From NCBI GenBank assembly GCA_018266915.1, contig JAFDZM010000070.1:51657-115656 (forward strand): DNA of 64,000 nucleotides. The letters run 5' to 3'. Under the pieces are notes generated by a model. The model ran no database searches and was not told the DNA's origin. It worked only from the letters and a program-made list of their open reading frames with translations. The DNA is from Bacteroidota bacterium (lineage in GTDB: Bacteria; Bacteroidota; Bacteroidia; Sphingobacteriales; Sphingobacteriaceae). The translations under genes and the position numbers were made by a program. Of the stretch, positions 36,701 to 45,829 are shown in pieces. How positions within the stretch are numbered: the first letter of the stretch is position 1; the number at the start of each line of letters is the position of its first letter.

Positions 36701-37927
36701 ATGATAGCGAAAAAAAGTGTACTCTACATATCTTATGACGGAATGACTGACCCGCTCGGGCAATCGCAGGTCATCCCATATCTTATTGCATTAAGTGAAA
36801 AAGGATTTGCTTTTACTATACTGAGTTTTGAGAAGAAAGCCAGATATACAGAACGAAAAGATCAGATTAAAGCTATTCTGGATTCAGCCGGGATACGATG
36901 GGAACCATTGATTTATACCAAATCCCCGCCGGTGTTGTCTACAATGTATGATTATTTCCGAATGAACCGCAGAGCATCCGGTTTACACAAGTCGATTAAT
37001 TATAATTTGATTCATTGCCGGAGTTATATTTCTGCGTTGGCTGGTTTATTATTGAAGCGAAAATATAATTTGCCCTTCATTTTTGATATGCGTGGCTTTT
37101 GGGCTAATGAGCGGGTAGATGGGCAATTATGGAACCTTAAAAACCCCGTTTTTAAATCTGTTTACCAGTTTTTTAAGAAAAAGGAAATAGAGTTTATCAA
37201 TAAATCAGCAGCCATTATTTCTCTTACCAAAGCTGCAAAGGACGAAATACTTAAATGGAAGAATTTGCAAATTGAACCCGATAAAATAACGGTTATACCT
37301 TGTTGCGTGGATACTATGCTTTTTGATCCGGGTAAAGTAACAGCAGATCAGCAGCAAGTAGTAAGGCAAAAACTTAATATAAGTAAAGAAACATTTATAC
37401 TGGGTTATCTTGGCAGTATCGGTACCTGGTATATGCTGGATGAGATGCTACAATTTTTTAGCCTATTAAAAAAGCAAATCGCCGGGGCAAAGTTTCTATT
37501 TGTGACTGAAGATAATCCCGAAAGTATTATTGAAAAAGCTCATCAATTTGGTATTAATGCTGATGATATCATCATCACCAAAGCCGAACGCAAAGAGGTG
37601 CCAATAATGATCAGCTTGTTTAATTACGGGATATTTTTTATAAAACCCGCCTACAGCAAAATTGCAAGCAGCCCGACGAAGCAGGGCGAAATAATGTCTA
37701 TGGGTGTACCTGTTGTTTGTAATTCGGGAGTGGGGGATAGCGATCATATTGTCGGAATGTATAATTCTGGATTTGTTGTTCCAATTGATGATCATGATTA
37801 TGTAATAAACGAAATATCTGCTGGAGGTTTTGATAAACAACTAATAAGAAATGGTGCAATCGATTATTTTTCGCTTGATAAAGGCGCACATGAATATTTA
37901 AAAGTATACAACTCTATATTAGAGTAA
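36701..37927 (+). CDS. Family 4 glycosyltransferase
   Basis: The 408-residue GT-B protein has an N-terminal domain beginning YISYDGMTDPLGQSQVIPYL, characteristic of a group of polysaccharide GT4 enzymes. Its C-terminal Glycos_transf_1 domain has LGYLGSIGTWYMLDEM and the donor site ASSPTKQGEIMSMGVPVVCN. It lies eight bases after asnB and is part of the exopolysaccharide operon. Confidence 0.9.
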   Translation: MIAKKSVLYISYDGMTDPLGQSQVIPYLIALSEKGFAFTILSFEKKARYTERKDQIKAILDSAGIRWEPLIYTKSPPVLSTMYDYFRMNRRASGLHKSINYNLIHCRSYISALAGLLLKRKYNLPFIFDMRGFWANERVDGQLWNLKNPVFKSVYQFFKKKEIEFINKSAAIISLTKAAKDEILKWKNLQIEPDKITVIPCCVDTMLFDPGKVTADQQQVVRQKLNISKETFILGYLGSIGTWYMLDEMLQFFSLLKKQIAGAKFLFVTEDNPESIIEKAHQFGINADDIIITKAERKEVPIMISLFNYGIFFIKPAYSKIASSPTKQGEIMSMGVPVVCNSGVGDSDHIVGMYNSGFVVPIDDHDYVINEISAGGFDKQLIRNGAIDYFSLDKGAHEYLKVYNSILE

Positions 37928-37934
37928 ACGATAT

Positions 37935-39020
37935 ATGCTGTCAGAAAAACGAAATAAAAGGATCCTGGTATTATGTCCATACCCCCATGATTATGTACCT
38001 GCTCAGCGCCTTAAGTTTGAGCAGTACTACAGCAACTGGCAGGAAAACGGCTTCGAACTGGAAATATCACCCTTTATTTCGGAGCGAACTCAAAAAATAC
38101 TTTATAAAAAAGGGCACCTGTTCGGAAAGGCATTAGGTACCTTAAGCGGATATCTGCGTCGATTCAGAGACCTATTTCGGTTACATCAATATGATGTGGT
38201 CTATATATTTTTATGGACCACGCCGTTTGGTCCACCGCTTATGGAAAGAATGATCCGACGTTTGGCAAAAAAACAGGTGTATGACATCGATGACCTGGTT
38301 TATATGGTTAGCACCAGTCAGCATAATAAATTTATCAAGCCATTCAAATCCGCATCCAAGATAAATTACCTGATAAAAAATAGCGACCATGTTTTGGTCA
38401 GCACCGATGAATTGGTAGCTTATTCGAAAAAGCTCAATGAAAATCTGACCATCGTACCCGCAACAATTGATATTAAAAGATATAAATATCCCGTAGAACA
38501 CGAATCGGATAAGGTGGTAATAGGATGGAGCGGCAGCCACACTACAAGTAAATATTTGCACCTGATTGATGGAGTGCTGCGATATATTTCTCAAAAATAC
38601 CCGGTGAAAATTATGGTAATGGGCGATGACGACTTTGTGTTAGATGGCGTGGATATGGAACTTTTACATTGGACAGCCGAAACAGAGATTTCCAACATAC
38701 AAAAATTTGATATCGGCCTGCATCCTTTACCCGATGAACAATGGGTGCATGGTAAAAGCGGGGGAAAACTGGTGCAATACATGGCTGCGGGTTTACCGAT
38801 CATTGCAACAGCCATCGGGCCAAACTACAAAGTTATTAAGGACGGTTACAATGGTTTTTTGGTGAAAGACGAGCAGGAATGGGTTGAAAAATTGGAGATA
38901 TTGATCAAAGATGCCCAGCTAAGAAAACAAATGGGGTATAACTCCCGCAAATTTGCAGAAGAAAACTTATCAGTTGAAGTGTATGCGCCAAAGTACCTTG
39001 AGGTATTTAACCGGCTATAG
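37935..39020 (+). CDS. GT-B glycosyltransferase (family 4-like)
   Basis: The 361-residue protein begins RILVLCPYPHDYVPAQRLKFEQY and has a C-terminal donor-binding region: VIGWSGSHTTSKYLH, DIGLHPLPDEQWVHGKSGGKLVQYMAAGLPIIATAIG. It is the last plus-strand gene of this part of the locus. It overlaps the convergent membrane-protein gene by 14 bases at the 3' end. Confidence 0.88.
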   Translation: MLSEKRNKRILVLCPYPHDYVPAQRLKFEQYYSNWQENGFELEISPFISERTQKILYKKGHLFGKALGTLSGYLRRFRDLFRLHQYDVVYIFLWTTPFGPPLMERMIRRLAKKQVYDIDDLVYMVSTSQHNKFIKPFKSASKINYLIKNSDHVLVSTDELVAYSKKLNENLTIVPATIDIKRYKYPVEHESDKVVIGWSGSHTTSKYLHLIDGVLRYISQKYPVKIMVMGDDDFVLDGVDMELLHWTAETEISNIQKFDIGLHPLPDEQWVHGKSGGKLVQYMAAGLPIIATAIGPNYKVIKDGYNGFLVKDEQEWVEKLEILIKDAQLRKQMGYNSRKFAEENLSVEVYAPKYLEVFNRL

Positions 39021-40398
39021 CGTCAGGTAAAGCTGGTAGATTCTCTGTGTTATCATCAACGGGTTTTGTATCCGGTTCGGGTTTATCTTTAAATAAAAGA
39101 ATTAGGATCGATAATGCGTAGAATGGGGTACAAGGAATTTTATAACGTGATAGCGAACCAAAGTTATAGGTGGATACTCCTACAATAAATGCAAAAAGTA
39201 AAGTGAACAATAAGAACATGATCAAGTTAGGATCTGATAATATATTTTTTATGGTTTTCAGGATATTTCTGCTGAAAACAAGATAAGCTGTGGCCAGCAG
39301 GGTGACCTGCGATTCGATCGAGTTTATTATTTGAATAATGCTGTGCGATTCCCATAGATAAGGCCTGAACAAAGCAACATTGACCGCAGGCCAGAATTTG
39401 GAAAGAATGCCCGAAATTGTCGGGTTAAAGTCTCCAAGGTCATACGGTTGCCCATCTTCCAGGATCGATAGCTCCAGAAGGTAATCTTTTTGATGCTTTA
39501 TGGTTTCAAGGGTAGCTTGAACAACAACTGCTGAAACCATGTATTGAACAATGATCTTTATTAAATAAAGCGTGCCGATGGATACAATAGTTAATGTCGC
39601 GTAATAAAATGCACTCTTACCATATCGTGCTGATAGCCTTTTCCTATATACGAGAAAGGTTTTAAAAAGAATTATAGGTAGTAAAAGGATCAATATATAT
39701 GCTTTTATTACCCAAAGCACCACGATTGAACCCGCAAAAAAAACGATCATCCATAGCTTGAATTTGCCTTTCTCAAACATAGTGTACGAGCAATAGATCA
39801 GCCCGTCTATCGCAATAAGGCAAAAACTGTCTTTTAGCAGGCCCGAACCCCAGGCTATCAATCCGGGCAGAAAAAATATGGAGATGATAAGATACTTAAG
39901 CAATTTAGGATACTGTTCAGCAAAAACAGTAAACATCAGCCATGAACTTATAAAAGATAAGAAAGCGATTATGGCATTTATTTCCAGGTATTTGGTAAAA
40001 CAAAACAAGCCGATCAATGCTCCCAGGCATGAAGTAAAATAAGATGGAATATCGTCAAACCAATAGATATCAAATAAAGCTTTCGCCTCGATCATATTGC
40101 TCCTATCCACCTGGTGGGTAATTAACATATACCAGGTGGATGGAGATTCCCAAAGGGTTGAGTTAATAATCTCGGCGTGGTAAAAAAAATTGAAGGTATC
40201 GCCGCCGCCATAATAATAATAATAGAATATTCCGACAAATAAAGCGCCCCCAACCTTAGCTGCCAAAGCAGGTATAAAATAAGGACGATAGGGGTGGTCC
40301 TTAGGATAATATTTATCTCTGAAATAATAGGCGATCTTGAAAATGAGCCAAAGGTATAACGGTAGCAGCAGGTAGTCAATTATTGTGATATGGCCCAT
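39007..40398 (-). CDS. Multi-spanning membrane protein, possible Wzy-type polymerase
   Basis: The 463-residue protein has about ten hydrophobic helices, with a long hydrophilic periplasmic-looking stretch (around residues 300-345) that includes Trp, Pro and acidic residues. The conserved-looking motif LPGLIAWGSGLLKDSF occurs in polysaccharide-locus membrane proteins. Wzy polymerases are poorly conserved and defined mainly by topology. No other candidate polymerase is present in this locus, so Wzy is a reasonable inference. It is on the opposite strand and its 3' end overlaps the glycosyltransferase gene. Confidence 0.65.
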   Translation of the reverse strand: MGHITIIDYLLLPLYLWLIFKIAYYFRDKYYPKDHPYRPYFIPALAAKVGGALFVGIFYYYYYGGGDTFNFFYHAEIINSTLWESPSTWYMLITHQVDRSNMIEAKALFDIYWFDDIPSYFTSCLGALIGLFCFTKYLEINAIIAFLSFISSWLMFTVFAEQYPKLLKYLIISIFFLPGLIAWGSGLLKDSFCLIAIDGLIYCSYTMFEKGKFKLWMIVFFAGSIVVLWVIKAYILILLLPIILFKTFLVYRKRLSARYGKSAFYYATLTIVSIGTLYLIKIIVQYMVSAVVVQATLETIKHQKDYLLELSILEDGQPYDLGDFNPTISGILSKFWPAVNVALFRPYLWESHSIIQIINSIESQVTLLATAYLVFSRNILKTIKNILSDPNLIMFLLFTLLFAFIVGVSTYNFGSLSRYKIPCTPFYALSILILLFKDKPEPDTKPVDDNTENLPALPDAIAG

Positions 40399-40785
40399 TT
40401 TTGTCTTTCTTATCGCTTTGAATTATTCACCAACGAATATTGTAAAATCTAACGATTCGTTTTAGTTTTCCTGGATGTGCTTATGGGGAAATTTTTTTAA
40501 TAACTAAAACTAAAATTATTAAAACAAATATCTAATTTTAGTTATTGACACATAAAAATCCGGCATTTTTCTATTTGTCTTATTTTAAGGCATTTACTTG
40601 AATTTTCGGATTTTATGGTACTGCGTAACTACTACTTAAACTTTAATAATGTCCCGGGTCCAGTACATTGCTAACCATATTATTATCAATCTTGCCAATA
40701 ATTGCTCCATTGCCCAATTAGTTAAGCAACCCGGCTATTTATTTCACGATTTACTAAACAGATTAACTTCTAAGGTGGCTATTAT
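40399..40785 (+). promoter_or_regulatory. 387-base intergenic region with inverted repeat and candidate promoter
   Basis: No gene is visible. A perfect 11-bp inverted repeat (AATAACTAAAA at 40499-40509, TTTTAGTTATT at 40536-40546) is followed directly by TTG at 40545-40547. Twenty-two bases later comes TCTATTTG at 40570-40577, one mismatch from the Bacteroidota -7 consensus TAnnTTTG. This is a candidate promoter with operator for the epimerase gene at 40786. The leader would be about 200 bases. Confidence 0.35.
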
Positions 40786-41733
40786 ATGGAAAAAATTTTA
40801 ATTACAGGTGGGGCAGGTAATATAGGTGGCTCACTTGTGAATCACTTGGTTAAGAATAAGGATTATTATGTGGTGGTGGCGGATAACCTGCTGACCGGAT
40901 CGATTGCTAATCTGCCAAAAAATGCTGATAATTTTTCGTTCATCAAGTGCGACGTGAATAATTACAATGATATTTCTGCAGTAATGCTTGGCTTTAAGTT
41001 CGACTATGTGTTTCATTATGCGGCTATGGTCGGCGTAAAGCGTACTTTAAACAACCCTATGGCAGTTTTGCAGGATATTGAAGGAATAAAAAATATACTT
41101 AACCTGTCAAAAAATACCTGTGTAAAAAGAATATTTTATTCTTCGTCTTCCGAGGTTTATGGGGAACCGGTTGAGTTCCCTCAAAATGAAAATACTACTC
41201 CGCTAAATTCGCGTCTTCCATACGCTATCGTAAAAAATGTGGGTGAAGCATTTTTCAAGTCTTATCACAAAGAATATGGTCTTGATTTTACAATTTTTCG
41301 TTTTTTCAATACTTATGGGCCTCATCAAAGCCCGGATTTCGTGGTAACCAAGTTTATAGATGCGTCGCTGGGAAACCAGGATATAACTATTTATGGCGAC
41401 GGCCACCAAAGTCGCACATTTTGTTATATCGATGATAATATAGAGGCTACTGTAAAAATATTCGAAGAAGAACTGTTTTTGAATGAGGTTATTAATATTG
41501 GCAGTGCGGTAGAGGTTAATATCATCGACCTGGCCAAAATGGTGATCGAAATCACAGGTTCAAGATCTTCTATTATACACCTGATGCCTTTAAAGGAAGG
41601 GGATATGACGCGCCGACAACCCGATAATACAAAAATGCTGAATGTGCTAAACCGTAAACTATTAAGTATTGACGAAGGGATTGAAAAGATATTGGCGATT
41701 AAATATAATATGAGCAATAAAGTAGCTTTATGA
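40786..41733 (+). CDS. NAD-dependent sugar epimerase/dehydratase (extended SDR)
   Basis: The 315-residue protein has the Rossmann motif ILITGGAGNIGGSL, the catalytic Ser region FYSSSSEVYGEP and the active-site YxxxK in LPYAIVKNVGEAF. RFFNTYGP follows, typical of UDP-glucose 4-epimerase and dTDP-glucose dehydratase relatives. It makes a nucleotide-sugar precursor for the exopolysaccharide; the exact sugar cannot be read. It overlaps the next gene by an ATGA. Confidence 0.92.
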   Translation: MEKILITGGAGNIGGSLVNHLVKNKDYYVVVADNLLTGSIANLPKNADNFSFIKCDVNNYNDISAVMLGFKFDYVFHYAAMVGVKRTLNNPMAVLQDIEGIKNILNLSKNTCVKRIFYSSSSEVYGEPVEFPQNENTTPLNSRLPYAIVKNVGEAFFKSYHKEYGLDFTIFRFFNTYGPHQSPDFVVTKFIDASLGNQDITIYGDGHQSRTFCYIDDNIEATVKIFEEELFLNEVINIGSAVEVNIIDLAKMVIEITGSRSSIIHLMPLKEGDMTRRQPDNTKMLNVLNRKLLSIDEGIEKILAIKYNMSNKVAL

Positions 41734-43598
41734 TGCATTCGTTGTCAGGATCGGCAATTGCCGGGGTAGTGGCATTTATTTCCTGCCTTGTGTTTACCCC
41801 ACTTACCATTAAACTAGCCCATAAACAAGGTTGGGTGGTAAAGCCAAGGGCCGACCGCTGGCATCAGAAAACCACGGCCCTTATGGGGGGTATAGCTATT
41901 TTTGCTGCGTATAATATTGCCATTTTTACTTCGGGTGCTCATGCTAACCTGATGTTTTATGGTATATCGTTCATCATGTTTGCAACAGGGCTTATTGACG
42001 ATCTGTGGGAGCTAAAGCCGGTTGTCAAATTGCTCACACAAATTGCCTGCTCTTTTGTCCTGATCTATTATGGCTTCAATTTCGGTGGCGGATTACTGGA
42101 GTGGGCGGGCATTCCTTTAACTTTTATATGGGTTATAGGGATCACAAATGCCATCAATTTGCTGGACAATATGGATGGATTGGCTGCAGGTATTTCGGCC
42201 ATTGTAGCACTAACAACCGGTACACTGGCATCGTTAAATGGCGACGCCTACCTTGCTATCAGCGGTTTTGCATTGGGAGGTGCAACCATAGGGTTTTTAG
42301 TATTCAACTTCAAACCCGCTAAAATATTTATGGGTGACTCAGGCAGCCTTTTTCTCGGTTGCACATTAGCTTACCAGAGTATTGCGGTGCAATATAAAAT
42401 GGGCTCATCTTCTGCTGTGTGGGTGCTCTTTGTTCCTATAAGTTTAATGGCTATACCCATTATGGATACAACCCTGGTTACTATTAAACGTCTTTTGGCA
42501 GGCAGAAGGATTGATCAGGGTGGAAGGGATCACACCTCACACCGACTGGTTGCACTGGGGCTAAGCGAAAAGCAAGCTGTGCTTATTTTATATGGTATCT
42601 GCGCCGCATGGGCTGTATTATGCTTGTTTATGTACAAAAGCCATATCAATAAGCTGCTCTTATGCGTCATCATTGTGAGCGTAAGTTCAGTGATCTTTTC
42701 TGTGCTATTATCCAGGGTGAAAGTTTATTCAGATTCCGAAGAAAAACTGACGCATCAACGGTTAAGAGGGCAATCTGCCCGGCCCAACACGGCACTACAG
42801 TTTTTGATTGTCCAAAGAAAACTTATTATAGGGGTGTTTATAGATATATTGATTATTTATATCTCTTTTCGATTTGCAAGAAAGGCATTACATCTTAGAA
42901 ATGTACATGAAGATGTTATAGTGGGTGCATTTATTTGTGTTAAAATACTATTGCTTTATATCAGCCGGTTATATTACCGCATATGGCGATATGTACAGGT
43001 TTTAGAAATAGGAGCCTATTTTATATCCATCTTCCTAGCTACTGTTATTCTTGCCGGTATATTGATGCTTAAAGGAAAGTTTGAATTGTATTCTTCTTAT
43101 TTTTTCCTGGTCGATTTTTTGGTGACATCTACGGGGATAGTATTTTCAAGATTATTTTACCGGTGGCTCAATGACCAGGTCAGCAGGAACCGGGGTGCAA
43201 GGAAAAAGGTAATGATATATGGTGCAGGGGATAGCGGTTATCTGTTGATACAAGAGTTATTGCAAAATCATAAGTATGAACTGAAGCCGGTGGGCTGGGT
43301 TGATGATGATGAAACCAAACATAATATGTATCTGTATGGCTACAAGATTTATGGTGGTAAAAAAGATTTAGGGGCTATTTGCGAAAAACTCCAGCCGGAT
43401 ATGATCCTGATTTCGACAAAAGCTATAAAAAATAATGAGGCTGAGATAAGACAAATGCTTAATGGAAGAAATATTAGTATAGGCTGGTTCAATCTGCATC
43501 TTTCTTTCGATATGGGTGCACCACCCACCACCTACTTTCAAGATGCTCATTCAAAATATCAAGATCCTTCTCAACAGGGACCGTTAGTGCGCGGATAG
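41730..43598 (+). CDS. WecA/TagO-type sugar-phosphate transferase fused to a CapD-like TM-Rossmann module
   Basis: The N-terminal part (about 1-330) of this 622-residue protein is a polyprenyl-phosphate GlcNAc-1-phosphate transferase: RADRWHQKTTALMGG, LLDNMDGLAAG, IFMGDSGSLFLG and GGRDHTSHR carry the conserved Asp and His motifs. The rest (about 350-620) has four hydrophobic helices and a Rossmann domain (KVMIYGAGDSGYLLIQELL, PVGWVDDDETKH) as in the N-terminal half of CapD/FlaA1-type proteins, but the SDR dehydratase catalytic domain is missing. It probably starts repeat-unit assembly on undecaprenyl phosphate, the added module serving a regulatory or structural role. Confidence 0.88.
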   Translation: MMHSLSGSAIAGVVAFISCLVFTPLTIKLAHKQGWVVKPRADRWHQKTTALMGGIAIFAAYNIAIFTSGAHANLMFYGISFIMFATGLIDDLWELKPVVKLLTQIACSFVLIYYGFNFGGGLLEWAGIPLTFIWVIGITNAINLLDNMDGLAAGISAIVALTTGTLASLNGDAYLAISGFALGGATIGFLVFNFKPAKIFMGDSGSLFLGCTLAYQSIAVQYKMGSSSAVWVLFVPISLMAIPIMDTTLVTIKRLLAGRRIDQGGRDHTSHRLVALGLSEKQAVLILYGICAAWAVLCLFMYKSHINKLLLCVIIVSVSSVIFSVLLSRVKVYSDSEEKLTHQRLRGQSARPNTALQFLIVQRKLIIGVFIDILIIYISFRFARKALHLRNVHEDVIVGAFICVKILLLYISRLYYRIWRYVQVLEIGAYFISIFLATVILAGILMLKGKFELYSSYFFLVDFLVTSTGIVFSRLFYRWLNDQVSRNRGARKKVMIYGAGDSGYLLIQELLQNHKYELKPVGWVDDDETKHNMYLYGYKIYGGKKDLGAICEKLQPDMILISTKAIKNNEAEIRQMLNGRNISIGWFNLHLSFDMGAPPTTYFQDAHSKYQDPSQQGPLVRG

Positions 43599-43645
43599 AT
43601 TTTTAAAATCTGAATACTAAGTTTCTTGAATATCATATTCCGTTG

Positions 43646-44833
43646 TTATTTAAGTTGATCTATTTTCAAAAAACCCGCTTCGATCAGGCGGCGTACTATT
43701 TCAAGCTTACCCTGATCAGTAACCAGGCCTTTGATTTGACCTATACGGAATGGTTGATCCTGCATAAATATGTCCTTCTCCACAAATACCGGGATTTCTA
43801 TTTTTTGTTCGCCAAACTGGATCACCCATACGTTTTGCACATTTTCATGAATGGTGGTAAACCCATTAAGTCGTGAAACTATCGTTTCAGAGGTAAGGTT
43901 TTCTAACTGAAGGGAATTGATTAATCTGCCCTGAAAATTTAGCAGCTGATCTTTTGCAAATTTATCTTTCTGCTTTTTTAGTAATTCTTCAGGTTTGATG
44001 CTGTCAATCAGTTCGTTTAGCTTTTCTTTAAACCGGTTTAGATAGGTCTTTTTATCTTCGTCGCTTTGAAAACCATGAGGGATAGTCTGCCTGAAAAACT
44101 TCGCGTTATCGGCAGCCATATGGGCAAGCTTCTCGATCAGGTGAAACCCATATACAGGTTTTAATGAAAAATTAACATGAATAGTTGATGAATTTGACGA
44201 ATAAGCCTCATGAGGTGTGCCTCGTGGGATATAAAGGAAATCACCTGAATGTATATCGAACTTTGAGATCAGTTTTGGATCTTCCCTGAGGGCATGGTAG
44301 CTTACAGGCAATTCTTCACCCGAATCATAGATCAGCCAGGTTTTTGGCCCTTTTATTTGCATTAAAAAAATATCATGCGGATCATAATGTAAAGCAAAAC
44401 CTTGTGAGCCGGGCGGGGTGATATAAATATTAGCTTGTACTTTGAATTTTAATTCCTGTTCAATATTTCTACATGCAAAAGCCAGGCGTGGTATCGATCT
44501 TTCTGCAGAATTGATAATGATGGTATTCCCTTTATTAAAAAGATCGAATAATTTTTGTGGGTCAGTCACCATACGTATGGTACCATTTAATAAAGTATCT
44601 GACCTGGTCCATTTTTCTGAAGGAACGATTTCCCCTCTGTTTGTCAGTTTAATACCCTCCGGAATCAGGTTTTGCTGGCTCAAAAATTCGTCAATATCAG
44701 CTATAGTTAATACTCCGTCAAAATAAGCCGGGTTATCGTGCCGGTTATGGACAAAGTTTTTTTCCCAATAACATTGAAAAAAATCTTCAATGATAATTGG
44801 CGCGATCAGTTGTTCAAAACTAAAAACGTCCAT
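43646..44833 (-). CDS. Cupin_4/JmjC-type Fe(II)/2OG hydroxylase in the lasso operon
   Basis: The 395-residue protein has the ROXA/Cupin_4 architecture. An N-terminal docking segment (EDFFQCYWEKNFVHNR) is followed by the JmjC fold with iron ligands His and Asp in GFALHYDPHDIFLMQ and the distal His in LYIPRGTPHEAYS, then a C-terminal winged-helix-like dimer region (EIVRRLIEAGFL). Relatives hydroxylate Arg or His residues of ribosomal proteins or of peptides. It is the last gene of the minus-strand lasso operon, six bases after the kinase gene, so the lasso peptide is its likely substrate. That assignment is inference. Confidence 0.85.
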   Translation of the reverse strand: MDVFSFEQLIAPIIIEDFFQCYWEKNFVHNRHDNPAYFDGVLTIADIDEFLSQQNLIPEGIKLTNRGEIVPSEKWTRSDTLLNGTIRMVTDPQKLFDLFNKGNTIIINSAERSIPRLAFACRNIEQELKFKVQANIYITPPGSQGFALHYDPHDIFLMQIKGPKTWLIYDSGEELPVSYHALREDPKLISKFDIHSGDFLYIPRGTPHEAYSSNSSTIHVNFSLKPVYGFHLIEKLAHMAADNAKFFRQTIPHGFQSDEDKKTYLNRFKEKLNELIDSIKPEELLKKQKDKFAKDQLLNFQGRLINSLQLENLTSETIVSRLNGFTTIHENVQNVWVIQFGEQKIEIPVFVEKDIFMQDQPFRIGQIKGLVTDQGKLEIVRRLIEAGFLKIDQLK

Positions 44834-44839
44834 AATGAT

Positions 44840-45829
44840 CTATAATTCTGCTTTGTGATCTTTTAACAGTTTTAAATCTTCCAGTATTGTTTCGCATTGC
44901 TGGTAAACCAGGTTTATATTGCGGCCGAAATGAAGGTACTGAACAGGGATTGCTCTTGCAATCCGGCCAAGCATTTCAAACTCTTTTTTCTGAAGATCAG
45001 GTGTAATAATATAGCTGGCAAAAGTGTTGCTGTGTAAATGAATCATCCGCTCAGCCGAAATCGTTGTTATAAAAGGCGGGTCATTTGGCCCTTCTGTTTC
45101 ACCAAGTATATATATGGCACCCAGTGGCAGCGGCGTATTCCAAAAGCTGCTGTTCAAATCAGTATACTTGCTGTCGCGATGCGAATACACGGTTACAAAT
45201 TCGTAATTACTATCCGGGTAAAAAAGCTCAAGTGGTTTTGGCCTCAGCCTAATCTTCGGATACCCTGATTGCACAAGAAAATTGTTATCGGTAATAGTAA
45301 TAACAGCGATATCGTCACTTAATATCTTAAAACCTAATTCAGCAAAAGCCTTTGCTGTACTCGATTTGCCGCTCCTCTTTTTGCCGGTAAGCAATATAGC
45401 GTGCCCTTCAATATTAATAACCGAAGCATGTAAGCAAAGGATACCCTTAAGCCTGAGTATGCAACCCAGGATAGAACCAACAAAAAAGGAATCCAGATGT
45501 GAATAAGATACCTCCATGTCATGAAGTATCAGCAAATTTATTTTTGCCGGATCAACTATCAGGGCAACCTTTCCGAAGTCAGTAAAAAAGCACACTTTAA
45601 AATAGGGGCCATCGGGTGTTTCGGCCCTGAAAAATGCTATTCGTTCTTTTTCCTTGAGCTGCCGGGTAACTACAGGCTGCCATTCCAATTCGTTGTCCAG
45701 TGCATCTTCATCTGTTGTCCATATGATATTCAGATCGGTAATACAGTCAGGATGTTCCGGTAACAACTCTATTGTACGCGAACTCTTGATTTTTAACCCA
45801 TAAATTTTGTAGCAATAGCTCATAATCAT
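44840..45829 (-). CDS. HprK-like lasso-peptide kinase
   Basis: The C-terminal half (about 130-310) of this 329-residue protein is an HPr-kinase-like ATPase: Walker A LLTGKKRSGKSSTAK at about 148-160 and the following acidic ILSDDIAVI. The N-terminal half has no HPr-kinase receptor domain but the beta-rich domain seen in RiPP kinases. In the paeninodin class of lasso clusters an HprK homologue phosphorylates a C-terminal Ser of the precursor. This cluster's core ends Thr-Ser-Gly. Its ATG shares a base with the cyclase stop (TAATG), so the two are translationally coupled. Confidence 0.88.
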   Translation of the reverse strand: MIMSYCYKIYGLKIKSSRTIELLPEHPDCITDLNIIWTTDEDALDNELEWQPVVTRQLKEKERIAFFRAETPDGPYFKVCFFTDFGKVALIVDPAKINLLILHDMEVSYSHLDSFFVGSILGCILRLKGILCLHASVINIEGHAILLTGKKRSGKSSTAKAFAELGFKILSDDIAVITITDNNFLVQSGYPKIRLRPKPLELFYPDSNYEFVTVYSHRDSKYTDLNSSFWNTPLPLGAIYILGETEGPNDPPFITTISAERMIHLHSNTFASYIITPDLQKKEFEMLGRIARAIPVQYLHFGRNINLVYQQCETILEDLKLLKDHKAEL

